Origin: an uncultured Flavobacteriales bacterium
GTDB lineage: Bacteria > Bacteroidota > Bacteroidia > Flavobacteriales_E > Vicingaceae
DNA length: 64,000 nucleotides
Direction of reading: 5' to 3'
Assembly: GCA_913056345.1 (NCBI GenBank)
Contig: CAJXMH010000011.1
Location: 1 to 64,000, forward strand
Position numbers and translations under genes: made by a program. A model generated the notes under the pieces. That model made no database searches. It was not told the DNA's origin and saw nothing but the letters and a program-made list of their open reading frames with translations. Positions 44,073-53,027 of the stretch are shown here, one piece after another. The first letter of the stretch is position 1, and the number at the start of each line of letters is the position of its first letter.

Positions 44073-46088
44073 CTATTGTTCTTCTTCACCGCCTTCCATG
44101 TCAGGAACCTCCGGTTTCTCAGGCTTTGGCACAAAATCGTCTCTTAAGACAATGAAGTCTGTTCTCCGATTTAGCTGATGCGCTGCCTCTCTTTCTTCCT
44201 CTGTAGCCAACTTGGCAATTTCAGCATCTGAAATTAAGAGATTAGTTTCACCATATCCCTTAGGTTCCATTCTAGCCGGAGCAATTCCACGACTTGTAAG
44301 GTATTGAACCACAGATTCGGCTCTTCCTTGAGATAATTTCTCATTGTACTTATCGCTTCCCCTAGAATCTGTATTCGCTCTCAACTGGATTACGATGGTT
44401 GGGTTATCTACCAGAATGTCATATAGGTAATCCAATGAATCTTTCGCCTGATCTGTTAAAGTCGTCTTGTTGAATTCGTAAAGGATTTCAGGTAGTTTGA
44501 TTCCTTCTTCTTTAATAGGAATCAGCTCATACAAATGAGCGAATATTTTTGATTCCTCTAATCCAACAGTTGTTTCTTTTCCTTTGGCATTCAAATAATT
44601 TGGCTTAGAAACGGTTAGAGAGTAAGAAGTATTTTTATTAATGTAAGATTCTCCATTGCCTTTATCCGCAAATTCAAAAGTACCATCTGCCATGGTTTCT
44701 TTTTCTGCAGTGCTACCGTCAGTTCCGATCAATGTCACAGTGGCTGCCGAAAGTGGCTCGCCTGTTTCATCATCTTTTACCAAGCCTTTAAGCACAAAAA
44801 GAACTGGTGGCTTTTTAAATTCCCATATATCGTCCTTTCCTCTTCCTCCCGGTCTACTTGAACTAAAGTATCCACGATCAGCCGAACCATCATAGATTAT
44901 AGCAAAGTCATTAGCTGAAGAGTTGATCGGTGCTTTTAAGTTTTGTACATCTGACCACTGAGCGTTACCCTTTTTCTTGGCAACGAAAATATCTAGCCCT
45001 CCCATTCCAATGTGACCATTAGAAGCGAAGTACAAATCACCATTTTCTCTAACAAAAGGGAAAAGCTCATCTTCGGAAGTATTAATTTCTGGACCTAGAT
45101 TTATTGGCTCTGACCACTTCCCTCTTGATTCTTCCTTAATATACCATAAATCTTTTCCACCTTGTCCTCCCTCTAAATCAGAAGAAAAAATCAACACCTC
45201 ATCATCTGGGCTGAGTGCGGGATGTCCAATCACAGCGCTATCACTTGCAATCGGAATAACTTCAGGTGTTCCAAAGCTTACTCCTTGTTTTTTGGCTGTG
45301 TAGATCTGGCAACCCATAAACCCATCTTTCTTCACTTTACAACGTGTAAAATACATGGTGTTCCTCCGTGAATTAAAAACTGCGGCACCTTCACTTGCGT
45401 CAGTATTTACTCCGTCTTTTTCATCATCAGCCAATTTAGGTTCGCTCCATTTACCTTTCTTATCTCTTTCACTTCTGTAAAGGTCTGAAAAGTTATCCCC
45501 AGTTACTTCTGATTGATCTGACCCCATAGAGCCTTCACGTGTGGAAGTAAAAACTAGTTCTGTATTTTTCTTATCACCGAAAGTTGGAGCATAATCATAA
45601 AACTCAGTATTGAGAAGAACAACAGGTTCTACTACGTAATTAGTTGGGTCATCTGCCCATTTTTGGGCCTTTTCGGCCGCCTCAATACCTTGCTTTCCCC
45701 TTGGATCTTCCGGCTTTTCTGCAGCATACTTTTGAAATTGAATCAAGGCTTCGTCATATTTACCGCTTAACATTTTGACCTCAGCTAGCCTTAAATGGGC
45801 AATTGGGTCAACATATTGAGCAATAATCGACTTGTCATACCAAACTTCTGCTTGTTCTGCTTGATCACTAAGTCGGTAGGCTTCACCAATTTTGAATATT
45901 ATCTCTGCTTTTACATCCCTGCCCTTTTCCTTTACATAGGCCTTCTTATACATTTCAATTGCCTCAAAGTACTTTTCTTCATTATAAAGTGCATGATCAG
46001 CTTCATCAAGATAGCTTTTTTGAGCAAAAAGAGAGGTTGAAGTAACTAAGACTAGAAACAGAAAACCTAAAATACGGTGTAAACTCAT
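44073..46088 (-). CDS. PorE-like TPR / beta-propeller / CRD / OmpA outer-membrane protein
   Basis: A 671-residue protein. Signal peptide (about 1-22), TPR helices (25-140; EEKYFEAIEMYKKAY), a PD40/WD40-like propeller (about 165-425; NPALS-type motifs such as HPALSPDDEVLIFSSDLEG), a carboxypeptidase-regulatory-like domain (about 428-520; GLVKDDETGEPLSAATVTL) and an OmpA-type peptidoglycan-binding domain (535-655; YEFNKTTLTDQAKDSLDYL; GYGETNLL; RRTDFIVL). This order is the one described for PorE of the T9SS in Porphyromonas, which ties the secretion machine to the cell wall. It lacks the lipoprotein cysteine at the signal cleavage site. Many Bacteroidota carry several such proteins paired with PorP/SprF; no PorP/SprF gene is in this window. 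Confidence 0.85.
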   Translation of the reverse strand: MSLHRILGFLFLVLVTSTSLFAQKSYLDEADHALYNEEKYFEAIEMYKKAYVKEKGRDVKAEIIFKIGEAYRLSDQAEQAEVWYDKSIIAQYVDPIAHLRLAEVKMLSGKYDEALIQFQKYAAEKPEDPRGKQGIEAAEKAQKWADDPTNYVVEPVVLLNTEFYDYAPTFGDKKNTELVFTSTREGSMGSDQSEVTGDNFSDLYRSERDKKGKWSEPKLADDEKDGVNTDASEGAAVFNSRRNTMYFTRCKVKKDGFMGCQIYTAKKQGVSFGTPEVIPIASDSAVIGHPALSPDDEVLIFSSDLEGGQGGKDLWYIKEESRGKWSEPINLGPEINTSEDELFPFVRENGDLYFASNGHIGMGGLDIFVAKKKGNAQWSDVQNLKAPINSSANDFAIIYDGSADRGYFSSSRPGGRGKDDIWEFKKPPVLFVLKGLVKDDETGEPLSAATVTLIGTDGSTAEKETMADGTFEFADKGNGESYINKNTSYSLTVSKPNYLNAKGKETTVGLEESKIFAHLYELIPIKEEGIKLPEILYEFNKTTLTDQAKDSLDYLYDILVDNPTIVIQLRANTDSRGSDKYNEKLSQGRAESVVQYLTSRGIAPARMEPKGYGETNLLISDAEIAKLATEEEREAAHQLNRRTDFIVLRDDFVPKPEKPEVPDMEGGEEEQ

Positions 46089-46172
46089 TGGTATTTGGTG
46101 TTTTTCAAGGTAGCCGCTAAAATAACAAATTTTTTGTTCTCATATTACTTTCAAGCTATGAGCCAAAAAGAA

Positions 46173-46198
46173 AGATGTCCTAATTTCTCAGGACATCT
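46173..46198 (-). terminator. Terminator of the glutamine synthetase gene
   Basis: A 9-bp stem (minus strand AGATGTCCT and AGGACATCT) with an 8-base loop, followed by TTCTTTTT. It begins 3 bases after the stop codon. Confidence 0.85.
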
Positions 46199-46201
46199 CG
46201 T

Positions 46202-48400
46202 TTAATGATTGAATAACAATTCTCTATACTTTGGCAGTGGCCAAATTTCATCATCCACACTCAGCTCAAGTTTATCAACACTGTAGCGAATTTTATCGCA
46301 CATTGGTTTAATAATATCACAATATTGATTCGCTCGATCCTTTACCTCGTCTATCTGATTGATTCGCTTGCGTTCATTAATCATCTCTTCAACGGTTTCC
46401 TTAACGATCTTGACGTGGTGAGAAATCTCTTTAACCATTTCCAACTGCACAGAGGCTGCATTTTTAAAGTCCGATGGACTTAATATTTCTTTTAAGCCCT
46501 GTACATTTTTTATAACCTGATTTTGGTATTTTAAGGCGGTGGGTAGAATATGATTTTTGGCAAGGTCACCTACAACTCTAGCTTCTATTCTAATCAAATT
46601 TGTATAAAGGTCGTAAGCTATTTCTTGACGGGCAATCGTTTCTCTTTTCGTCATTACCCCTTGTTCTTCAAAAAGTTTGATGGTGGATTCGCTAGCCATT
46701 TCAGCTAAAGCTTGGGGAGATGTTTTGAGATTAGATAATCCACGCTTTTCAGCTTCTTTAATCCATTCTTCGCCATATCCGTTACCTTCAAACCGAATGT
46801 CTTTTGAGGCAAGCGTATACTTCTTCAATATTCTAAAGATTGCTTCATCTTTCTTTACCCCTTTAGCTATTTGTGCATCAACATCCTTTTTGAATTGTTT
46901 CAATTGCTTTGCCATAATGGTATTTAAAATGGTCATAGCAGAGGAACAATTTGAGGAAGAGCCTACCGCTCGGTATTCAAACTTATTCCCTGTAAAAGCA
47001 AAAGGAGATGTTCTGTTACGGTCGGTATTATCGAGTAAAATTTCAGGTATTTTACCAATATTGAGTTTTAGTTCTGTTTTTTCATCTGCTGTAAGCGCTT
47101 TGTCGTCTTTTACTTTTTTTACAAGTTGATCTAACATTTTGGTCAACTCAGTACCGATGAAAACAGATACAATTGCCGGTGGCGCTTCATTAGCTCCAAG
47201 CCTGTGTTCATTACCTGCAGTTGCAATGGAGGCTCTTAATAGACGCTCGTGATCATATACTGCTTTGATAGTATTTATTAAAAAGGTTAAGAACTGCAGA
47301 TTCGACTTAGGATTCTTACCGGGGCTTAGCAGATTTACCCCAGTATCAGTTGCTAAAGACCAATTATTGTGTTTTCCCGAACCGTTAATGTTGGCATAAG
47401 GTTTTTCATGCAGCAAAACCCTTAGGTTATGCTTCCGAGCAATTTTATCCATTATATCCATCAGTAATTGATTATGGTCTACTGCTAGATTGGTTTCTTC
47501 ATAAACCGGTGCAAATTCATACTGATTGGGCGCTACCTCATTATGCCTTGTTGTAATCGGTATTCCAAGTTTCATACACTCAATCTCCAATTCGTTCATG
47601 AAGGCATGTGCTCGATCGGGAATCGTGCCAAAGTAATGATCGTCTAATTCCTGCCCCTTTGCCGGACTATGTCCAAAAACTGTTCTCCCTGTCATCACTA
47701 AATCAGGACGTGCCGCAAACAGTGATTTATCCACCAAAAAGTATTCTTGCTCCCAACCTAAAGTAGCATTCACTTTTTTTACATTCTTATCAAAATACCG
47801 GCAAACATCTACAGCAGCTTTATCTACGGCAACTAGTGCTTTAAGTAAAGGTGTCTTATAATCAAGTGCTTCGCCTGTATAGGAAATGTAAATGGTAGGA
47901 ATACATAAGGTCTTTCCAATTATGAATGCAGGGGAAGAAGGATCCCAGGCTGTATAGCCTCGAGCTTCAAAAGTATTTCGTATGCCTCCACTGGGCAAAC
48001 TTGAAGCGTCAGGCTCTTGCTGTGCCAACTGTGCGCCTCCAAACTGTTCGATTACCTTATTATCATTATCGCTAGAAGGCTCGAAAAAGGCATCATGCTT
48101 TTCAGCTGTTGTTCCTGTTAAAGGTTGAAACCAATGTGTGTAATGCGTCACATTCTTTTCTACAGCCCATGCTTTCATGGCTAAGGCTACTGAATCTGTG
48201 ATTTTTCTATCGATACTCGTACCTTTTTCAATGGAGCTCATTACAAGCTTGAAAACGTCTTTAGGCATGTATTCTGACATTGCTTTCTTGTCAAAAACAT
48301 GAGAACCGAAATAATCAGAAATTTTTTCTGTAGGAGCTTCTACATTTCTAGGGCTGCGGTTCATGGCCTCTTTGAGAGCATGAAATCGAATAGTTGACAT
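46202..48400 (-). CDS. glnN: Glutamine synthetase type III
   Basis: A 732-residue type III glutamine synthetase, the large form common in Bacteroidota and cyanobacteria. Visible blocks include GWEQEYFLVDKSLF, EIECMKLGIPITTRHNEVAPNQYEFAPV (split over two motifs), NINGSGKHNNWS and GNEHRLGANEAPPAI. It makes glutamine from glutamate, ammonia and ATP in the cytoplasm. It has a good promoter (48426-48459) with a leader of about 20 bases and a terminator, so it forms its own transcription unit. Confidence 0.96.
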   Translation of the reverse strand: MSTIRFHALKEAMNRSPRNVEAPTEKISDYFGSHVFDKKAMSEYMPKDVFKLVMSSIEKGTSIDRKITDSVALAMKAWAVEKNVTHYTHWFQPLTGTTAEKHDAFFEPSSDNDNKVIEQFGGAQLAQQEPDASSLPSGGIRNTFEARGYTAWDPSSPAFIIGKTLCIPTIYISYTGEALDYKTPLLKALVAVDKAAVDVCRYFDKNVKKVNATLGWEQEYFLVDKSLFAARPDLVMTGRTVFGHSPAKGQELDDHYFGTIPDRAHAFMNELEIECMKLGIPITTRHNEVAPNQYEFAPVYEETNLAVDHNQLLMDIMDKIARKHNLRVLLHEKPYANINGSGKHNNWSLATDTGVNLLSPGKNPKSNLQFLTFLINTIKAVYDHERLLRASIATAGNEHRLGANEAPPAIVSVFIGTELTKMLDQLVKKVKDDKALTADEKTELKLNIGKIPEILLDNTDRNRTSPFAFTGNKFEYRAVGSSSNCSSAMTILNTIMAKQLKQFKKDVDAQIAKGVKKDEAIFRILKKYTLASKDIRFEGNGYGEEWIKEAEKRGLSNLKTSPQALAEMASESTIKLFEEQGVMTKRETIARQEIAYDLYTNLIRIEARVVGDLAKNHILPTALKYQNQVIKNVQGLKEILSPSDFKNAASVQLEMVKEISHHVKIVKETVEEMINERKRINQIDEVKDRANQYCDIIKPMCDKIRYSVDKLELSVDDEIWPLPKYRELLFNH

Positions 48401-48425
48401 GGGTTTTTTATTTTATATTGAAACC

Positions 48426-48459
48426 CAAAAGTAGTTTAAAAGAGAGGGTGAGATACAAT
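48426..48459 (-). promoter_or_regulatory. Predicted glnN promoter
   Basis: Minus strand: ATTG (48459-48456), 22 bases, then TACTTTTG (48433-48426), an exact TAnnTTTG. ATG follows 25 bases later. Confidence 0.6.
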
Positions 48460-48526
48460 AAAGAAGTAAATTTTATTAACACCCCCTATTTTTCAGAAGT
48501 CAACCCCCAATAAAATAACATTTTAA

Positions 48527-49486
48527 TCAAGCAACCCCCTTAAATTCGGTGACGAATGAGAAATATATATAAGTTATGTAGAAAAGTATTAGAATAATGC
48601 CTTTCCAGAATCCCATTTTATCTCCGAACTTCATTAGGGGAAGCAAAAGAATGCTGATGGCTAATAGGAAGTACATATCAAAATTCAATACAGATTCAGA
48701 AACTTCTAAAGGTATAGCCAATGAGGTTATACCCAATATTGCAAGCAGATTAAAGACGTTGGAACCAATCAAGTTACCCATAGAAATATCAGTTTGCTTC
48801 TTAAAAGCAGCTACCGCGGAAGTCACTAATTCAGGTAAGCTAGTTCCAAAGGCAACGACAGAGACCGAGATCAGCTTTTCACTTATTTCAAAGCTTTTGG
48901 CAATTTTTACCACCCCCTTGATTAACCAGTCCGCGCCGAAGTACAAACAAGCTAATCCTAATAAGCAAAAGAAGATGTTTTTAAAAATTGGAGTAGCCTG
49001 CGTTTCAGCATCTACCTCCTGCTCTGCTGCAATAACTTTACCCTCTGTTCTAGATTTTCGAATAATCCAAAAGGTAAAAGATGCTAGAATAAGAACGAAA
49101 ATCAGGCCTTCCCAAAAACTAAGTACACCGTTTAAAGCAAAGACATAGAATAAGACTGTTGCTATAAACATTAAGGGCCAATCTATGCGCAGTGAGTCTC
49201 TATTTACCGAAATTGGAAAAATAACAACAGTAATTCCCAGAACCAATGCAATGTTCGAAATATTAGAACCGACCACCGCCCCAACACTTACGTCTGGGTA
49301 TCCGCTAAAAGCTCCTTCCAAACTCACAAGTAGCTCGGGAGCAGAAGTGCCAAATGAAACCACCGTCATGCCTATTACCAGTGGCGAAATGTGAAGCTTT
49401 AAAGCCAACGCGACAGCTCCTCTCACTAAAAACTCACCCCCTAAGATCAGACCAACAAGTCCACCAACTAAGAGTAAGTATTCCAC
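48527..49486 (-). CDS. CaCA-family calcium/sodium:cation exchanger
   Basis: A 319-residue inner-membrane antiporter with about ten helices and two alpha repeats: SFGTSAPELLVSLEGAF with GAVVGSNISNIALVLG, and AFGTSLPELVTSAVAAF with GNLIGSNVFNLLAILG. These conserved acidic/Asn positions bind the cations. It resembles YrbG and the potassium-dependent sodium/calcium exchangers. The start is a GTG whose first G is the last base of the tatA TAG stop, so translation is coupled to tatA. Confidence 0.93.
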   Translation of the reverse strand: MEYLLLVGGLVGLILGGEFLVRGAVALALKLHISPLVIGMTVVSFGTSAPELLVSLEGAFSGYPDVSVGAVVGSNISNIALVLGITVVIFPISVNRDSLRIDWPLMFIATVLFYVFALNGVLSFWEGLIFVLILASFTFWIIRKSRTEGKVIAAEQEVDAETQATPIFKNIFFCLLGLACLYFGADWLIKGVVKIAKSFEISEKLISVSVVAFGTSLPELVTSAVAAFKKQTDISMGNLIGSNVFNLLAILGITSLAIPLEVSESVLNFDMYFLLAISILLLPLMKFGDKMGFWKGIILILFYITYIYFSFVTEFKGVA

Positions 49487-49731
49487 TACCGTTCAGTTGA
49501 AGAATTTGATTGCTTCGAGCTTTTTTTAGCAGGGTCAGCCGAATCTGTTATTTCCTGAGAAGTTCGACGTATTTCATCTTGTATATCGCCTGTAGCATTT
49601 TTGAACTCCCTAATTCCTTTACCAAAACTTCGCGCTAAATCAGGGATTTTTTTTGAGCCAAATAACAAAACGACTACTAACACAACTAAAAAGATCTCTG
49701 AACCCGCAATGCTAAAAAAGAGTAAACTCAT
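49486..49731 (-). CDS. tatA: Sec-independent translocase component TatA
   Basis: An 81-residue protein with the TatA/TatB layout: one N-terminal transmembrane helix (FFSIAGSEIFLVVLVVVLLFG at 4-24, split here by family practice), the hinge FGSKKIPDLARSFGKGIREF, and an acidic, Ser-rich tail. It forms the pore of the twin-arginine pathway with TatC, which is not in this window. It is cotranscribed with the exchanger gene. A promoter element lies unusually close to the ATG (49736-49743). Confidence 0.9.
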   Translation of the reverse strand: MSLLFFSIAGSEIFLVVLVVVLLFGSKKIPDLARSFGKGIREFKNATGDIQDEIRRTSQEITDSADPAKKSSKQSNSSTER

Positions 49732-49735
49732 GGGG

Positions 49736-49743
49736 CAAAATTA
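49736..49743 (-). promoter_or_regulatory. Predicted -7 element directly upstream of tatA
   Basis: TAATTTTG on the minus strand, an exact TAnnTTTG, with only CCCC between it and the ATG. Initiation at the usual distance would give a leaderless or nearly leaderless mRNA. Confidence 0.45.
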
Positions 49744-49748
49744 CAAAA

Positions 49749-49778
49749 AAGCCCTGTGCAAATAGTTGCACAGGGCTT
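49749..49778 (-). terminator. Terminator of secDF
   Basis: A 13-bp perfect stem (AAGCCCTGTGCAA and complement), four-base loop, then TTTTTTG on the minus strand. Its T run touches the tatA promoter element. Confidence 0.9.
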
Positions 49779-49800
49779 ATTGTTAAACTTAAAAGTTAAC

Positions 49801-52800
49801 TTACTTTTTCTTTTTCTCTACTTTCTTTTTGCTCAAATCAACTACAATTGGAGTTGCTACGCAAAGCGAAGAATAAGTTCCAACTGCAACTCCTACAAGT
49901 AAAGCAAATGCAAAACCTCTAATCACTTCCCCTCCGAAAATAAAGATCATCAGAAGCACAAAGAATGTACTCAAAGAAGTGTTTACTGTTCTACTTAAGG
50001 TGCTGTTCAATGCTTCATTAATTACTTCTAGCATTTCACGCTTTTTGTATGAATTCAGGTACTCTCTGATTCTATCAAATACAACCACAGTATCGTTAAT
50101 TGAGTAACCTACTACCGTTAAGATAGCAGCAATGAACGCTTGATCAATATCTAAAGAGAAAGGCAAGAAACCATAGGCTATTGAGAACACTGAGAGCACA
50201 ATCAGCACATCGTGAAAAATTGCCACAACTGCTCCTAAGCCATACTGCCATTTTCTAAAGCGGAATAGGATGTACAAGAAAATAATAACCAATGAGAATA
50301 GAATAGCCCAAATAGATGATTGCTTGATATCATCAGCGATGGTTGGACCAACCTTCTGAGAACTCATAAGATGCTCTTCGTTAAATGCATCAAATGATTT
50401 ATCACCGATCAACCCACTTAAACCTTCATAAAGTTTTTTCTCTACGGTTCGGTCCGCTTCAGGATCTTCACTGTCCATTAAATAACTAGTGGTTACTTTA
50501 ACCTGATTGTCTTCACCAAATATCTTTACCTCAGGACTTATGTTCTGACCATCTTCTGTTACAAATGAATTACTTAAAGAAGTTCTAATATCAGTTGTAG
50601 AAACAGTCTGGTCAAAACGAACTACGTAAGTTCTTCCACCTGTAAAGTCAACTCCATAGGATAATCCACGAGTAGCGAAAGAACCAATTCCAACCAAGAT
50701 TATGATACCTGAAATAATGTAAAAAGTCTTTCTCTTTTTAACAAACTGCCACGCTAAGTTTTGGAAAGCACCTTCTGTAACTTTGGTCGCTACCGTGATT
50801 TTCTTTTTATTGTCTAACCTCCACGCGAAAATCAAACGGGTAATAAAGATTGCTGAAAACAAAGAAGTAAGAATACCAATCACAAGCACCTTCGCAAAAC
50901 CTTCAACTGGCCCTGTTCCGAAGAACCAAAGGATGATTCCTGTTAATAAGGTGGTAACGTTGGCATCAATGATCGAGGAATAAGCGTTTTTGTATCCATC
51001 TGCAATGGCTAACCTAGAACCTTTCCCTGCTCTTAACTCTTCACGAATCCTTTCGTATATCAGTACGTTGGCATCAACCGAAATACCAATGGTCAACACA
51101 ATACCGGCAATACCTGGAAGGGTTAAAGCAATATTGGTACTTGCTAGTACTCCCATAATAAAGAACAAGTTTGCAAGTAATGCAATATCAGAAGCGATTC
51201 CAGCCTTTCCATAATAGAAAATCATGTAAAGCAATACAATAAGCAGTGCTACGATAAAAGAAAGTAATCCGTCATTAATTGATTCTTGTCCAAGTGATGG
51301 ACCTACTACTGCTTCTTCTACAATTTTTGCAGGAGCAGGTAACTTACCCGCTTTTAGAATATTGGCAATTAACTTTGCTTCCTCAATTGTAAAGTCACCT
51401 TCGATGCTTGAAATACCACCTGAAATTTCTGAATTTACATTTGGAAAAGAATAAACGTAATTATCAAGCACGATTGCGATGCTTTCACCTACGTTATCCC
51501 CTGTAAGGTTCTTCCATGTTTTCGCGCCTAGCGTATTCATTTTCATGGTAATCTCAGGACGACCTCCAAACTGACCAAAATCTTGAAATGCGTCAGTAAT
51601 TACATCTCCTTCTAAAGGTGCTTTTCCATCTCTAGAGGTAACCTCAATAGCTATGAGCTGTAAAAACTGATCACCTTCACCGGTTGGCTTAGCAGTCCAT
51701 AAAAGCTTTAAATCATTAGGAAAGATCTTTTGCACCTCTTCCATTCGAAGGTATTCGTTAACCTTTCCAGTATCTTTTATAGCTGAGTAACCAACCACAG
51801 GTCCTTCACCGGGCATGTAATCTCCGCTCTCATTTTGATAGATCGAAGGAGATAAGACAGCAAATAGTGGATTTTCCTTTGCAAAATCTTCGAATGATTG
51901 ATCTGCAAGAGCAGAATCTCCTGCGAGTGAATCTGAAACTAACTCATCCATTAAAGAGGACTCGGAACTGGCAGTATCCTCATCCATTTTGCTAGAATCA
52001 GCGATTAAATCGGCTGACGCAGCTGTATCGACAACAGCCTCATCCATTGTTTGAGTGTTTTCTAGCGTATCCGAAACTTGCGTAGTATCTGCAGTTTCTT
52101 CAGACTCACCACTCTTAATCAAATTGAGTTTTTGGTTCGCTTGAGCTAAGTAAGGGTAAATCTCAGCGTTCTCATAAGTTTCCCAAAACTCAAGCTTAGC
52201 TGTCCCTTGTAACAGTTGTCTAACACGTTCTTTGTTTTTAACCCCAGGTAATTCTACCAAAATACGGTCGGATGCAGCAAGTTTTTGAATGTTTGGCTGC
52301 GCAACTCCAAATAAGTTAACTCTCGTTCGAAGAACTTCAAAAGTTCTATTGAAAGCAGCATCCGCTTCATCTCTAAGAAATTGAATAACCTCTTCATTTG
52401 TTGCTTCGCGGTTAATGTTGTCCTTATTTTCTAGCGTGTAAAAAACACTCGCTAAAGGCTTTGTAGGAGCTACTTCATTCCATGACTGCTCAAAAAGACT
52501 TACAAAATTTTCTTGATTACTTTTTTGCTTTTCTTTAGCTAAATCAATTGCTTTCCTAAAGTCTTCGTCTTGGCTATTAGAAGAAAGAGCTATGACTACA
52601 TCGGCTACCGATACTTCTAGCGTTACGTTCATCCCCCCTTTTAGGTCAAGACCTAAGTTCAACACATTCTTTTTTACCTCAGCATAAGTGAAGTCAAAAA
52701 GTGGATAAACCGCTTGACTTGACATGGAGTCTAAATAGGCATCTTCCTTTTCAAGTGAACCTGCTGCAAATTCTTGTGCATCATTTTCTACACTTTGAGC

Positions 52801-52881
52801 AACCCAGGTAAAAGACAACTGGTAGAGACAAGCTAATGATAGTAAGACAATGAATGTCCAAATTAATCCCTTATTCTGCAT
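49801..52881 (-). CDS. secDF: Fused SecD/SecF protein translocase subunit
   Basis: A 1026-residue fusion of SecD (about 1-680) and SecF (about 690-1026), the usual form in Bacteroidota. SecD motifs: NLGLDLKGGMNVTLEV, VLRTRVNLFGVAQPNIQKL, VELPGV, and the transmembrane GISVDANVLIYERIREELR. SecF motifs: YGVDFTGGRTYVVRF and GYSINDTVVVFDRIREYL. It uses the proton gradient to pull proteins across the inner membrane after SecA. Residues about 257-333 form a Ser/Asp/Glu/Thr-rich low-complexity insertion in the first periplasmic domain. It has a good promoter (52918-52948) and terminator, so it stands alone. Confidence 0.96.
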   Translation of the reverse strand: MQNKGLIWTFIVLLSLACLYQLSFTWVAQSVENDAQEFAAGSLEKEDAYLDSMSSQAVYPLFDFTYAEVKKNVLNLGLDLKGGMNVTLEVSVADVVIALSSNSQDEDFRKAIDLAKEKQKSNQENFVSLFEQSWNEVAPTKPLASVFYTLENKDNINREATNEEVIQFLRDEADAAFNRTFEVLRTRVNLFGVAQPNIQKLAASDRILVELPGVKNKERVRQLLQGTAKLEFWETYENAEIYPYLAQANQKLNLIKSGESEETADTTQVSDTLENTQTMDEAVVDTAASADLIADSSKMDEDTASSESSLMDELVSDSLAGDSALADQSFEDFAKENPLFAVLSPSIYQNESGDYMPGEGPVVGYSAIKDTGKVNEYLRMEEVQKIFPNDLKLLWTAKPTGEGDQFLQLIAIEVTSRDGKAPLEGDVITDAFQDFGQFGGRPEITMKMNTLGAKTWKNLTGDNVGESIAIVLDNYVYSFPNVNSEISGGISSIEGDFTIEEAKLIANILKAGKLPAPAKIVEEAVVGPSLGQESINDGLLSFIVALLIVLLYMIFYYGKAGIASDIALLANLFFIMGVLASTNIALTLPGIAGIVLTIGISVDANVLIYERIREELRAGKGSRLAIADGYKNAYSSIIDANVTTLLTGIILWFFGTGPVEGFAKVLVIGILTSLFSAIFITRLIFAWRLDNKKKITVATKVTEGAFQNLAWQFVKKRKTFYIISGIIILVGIGSFATRGLSYGVDFTGGRTYVVRFDQTVSTTDIRTSLSNSFVTEDGQNISPEVKIFGEDNQVKVTTSYLMDSEDPEADRTVEKKLYEGLSGLIGDKSFDAFNEEHLMSSQKVGPTIADDIKQSSIWAILFSLVIIFLYILFRFRKWQYGLGAVVAIFHDVLIVLSVFSIAYGFLPFSLDIDQAFIAAILTVVGYSINDTVVVFDRIREYLNSYKKREMLEVINEALNSTLSRTVNTSLSTFFVLLMIFIFGGEVIRGFAFALLVGVAVGTYSSLCVATPIVVDLSKKKVEKKKK

Positions 52882-52917
52882 GATTTCCTTCTATGTATTC
52901 GTTCTTTTTGAAGCCTG

Positions 52918-52948
52918 CAAATATAGAATTTCCATGAAGAAAACACAA
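52918..52948 (-). promoter_or_regulatory. Predicted secDF promoter
   Basis: Minus strand: TTG (52948-52946), 20 bases, then TATATTTG (52925-52918), an exact TAnnTTTG, 36 bases before the ATG. Confidence 0.65.
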
Positions 52949-53027
52949 TTTATATTATCTAGCATTAATAGTCGAATATTCAACCTTCTAAAAAACCCAT
53001 TTCTTCGATTTTAATTAACTTTAATTT

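Noticed and set aside
46677-47129. A 150-codon open frame antisense to glnN
   Set aside because: No domain, no promoter; glnN is certain on the other strand.
48597-49148. A 183-codon open frame on the plus strand inside the cation-exchanger gene
   Set aside because: It lies antisense to a gene with clear family motifs, and its product is Ser/Thr/Lys-rich without any domain. It is a by-product of codon bias on the other strand.
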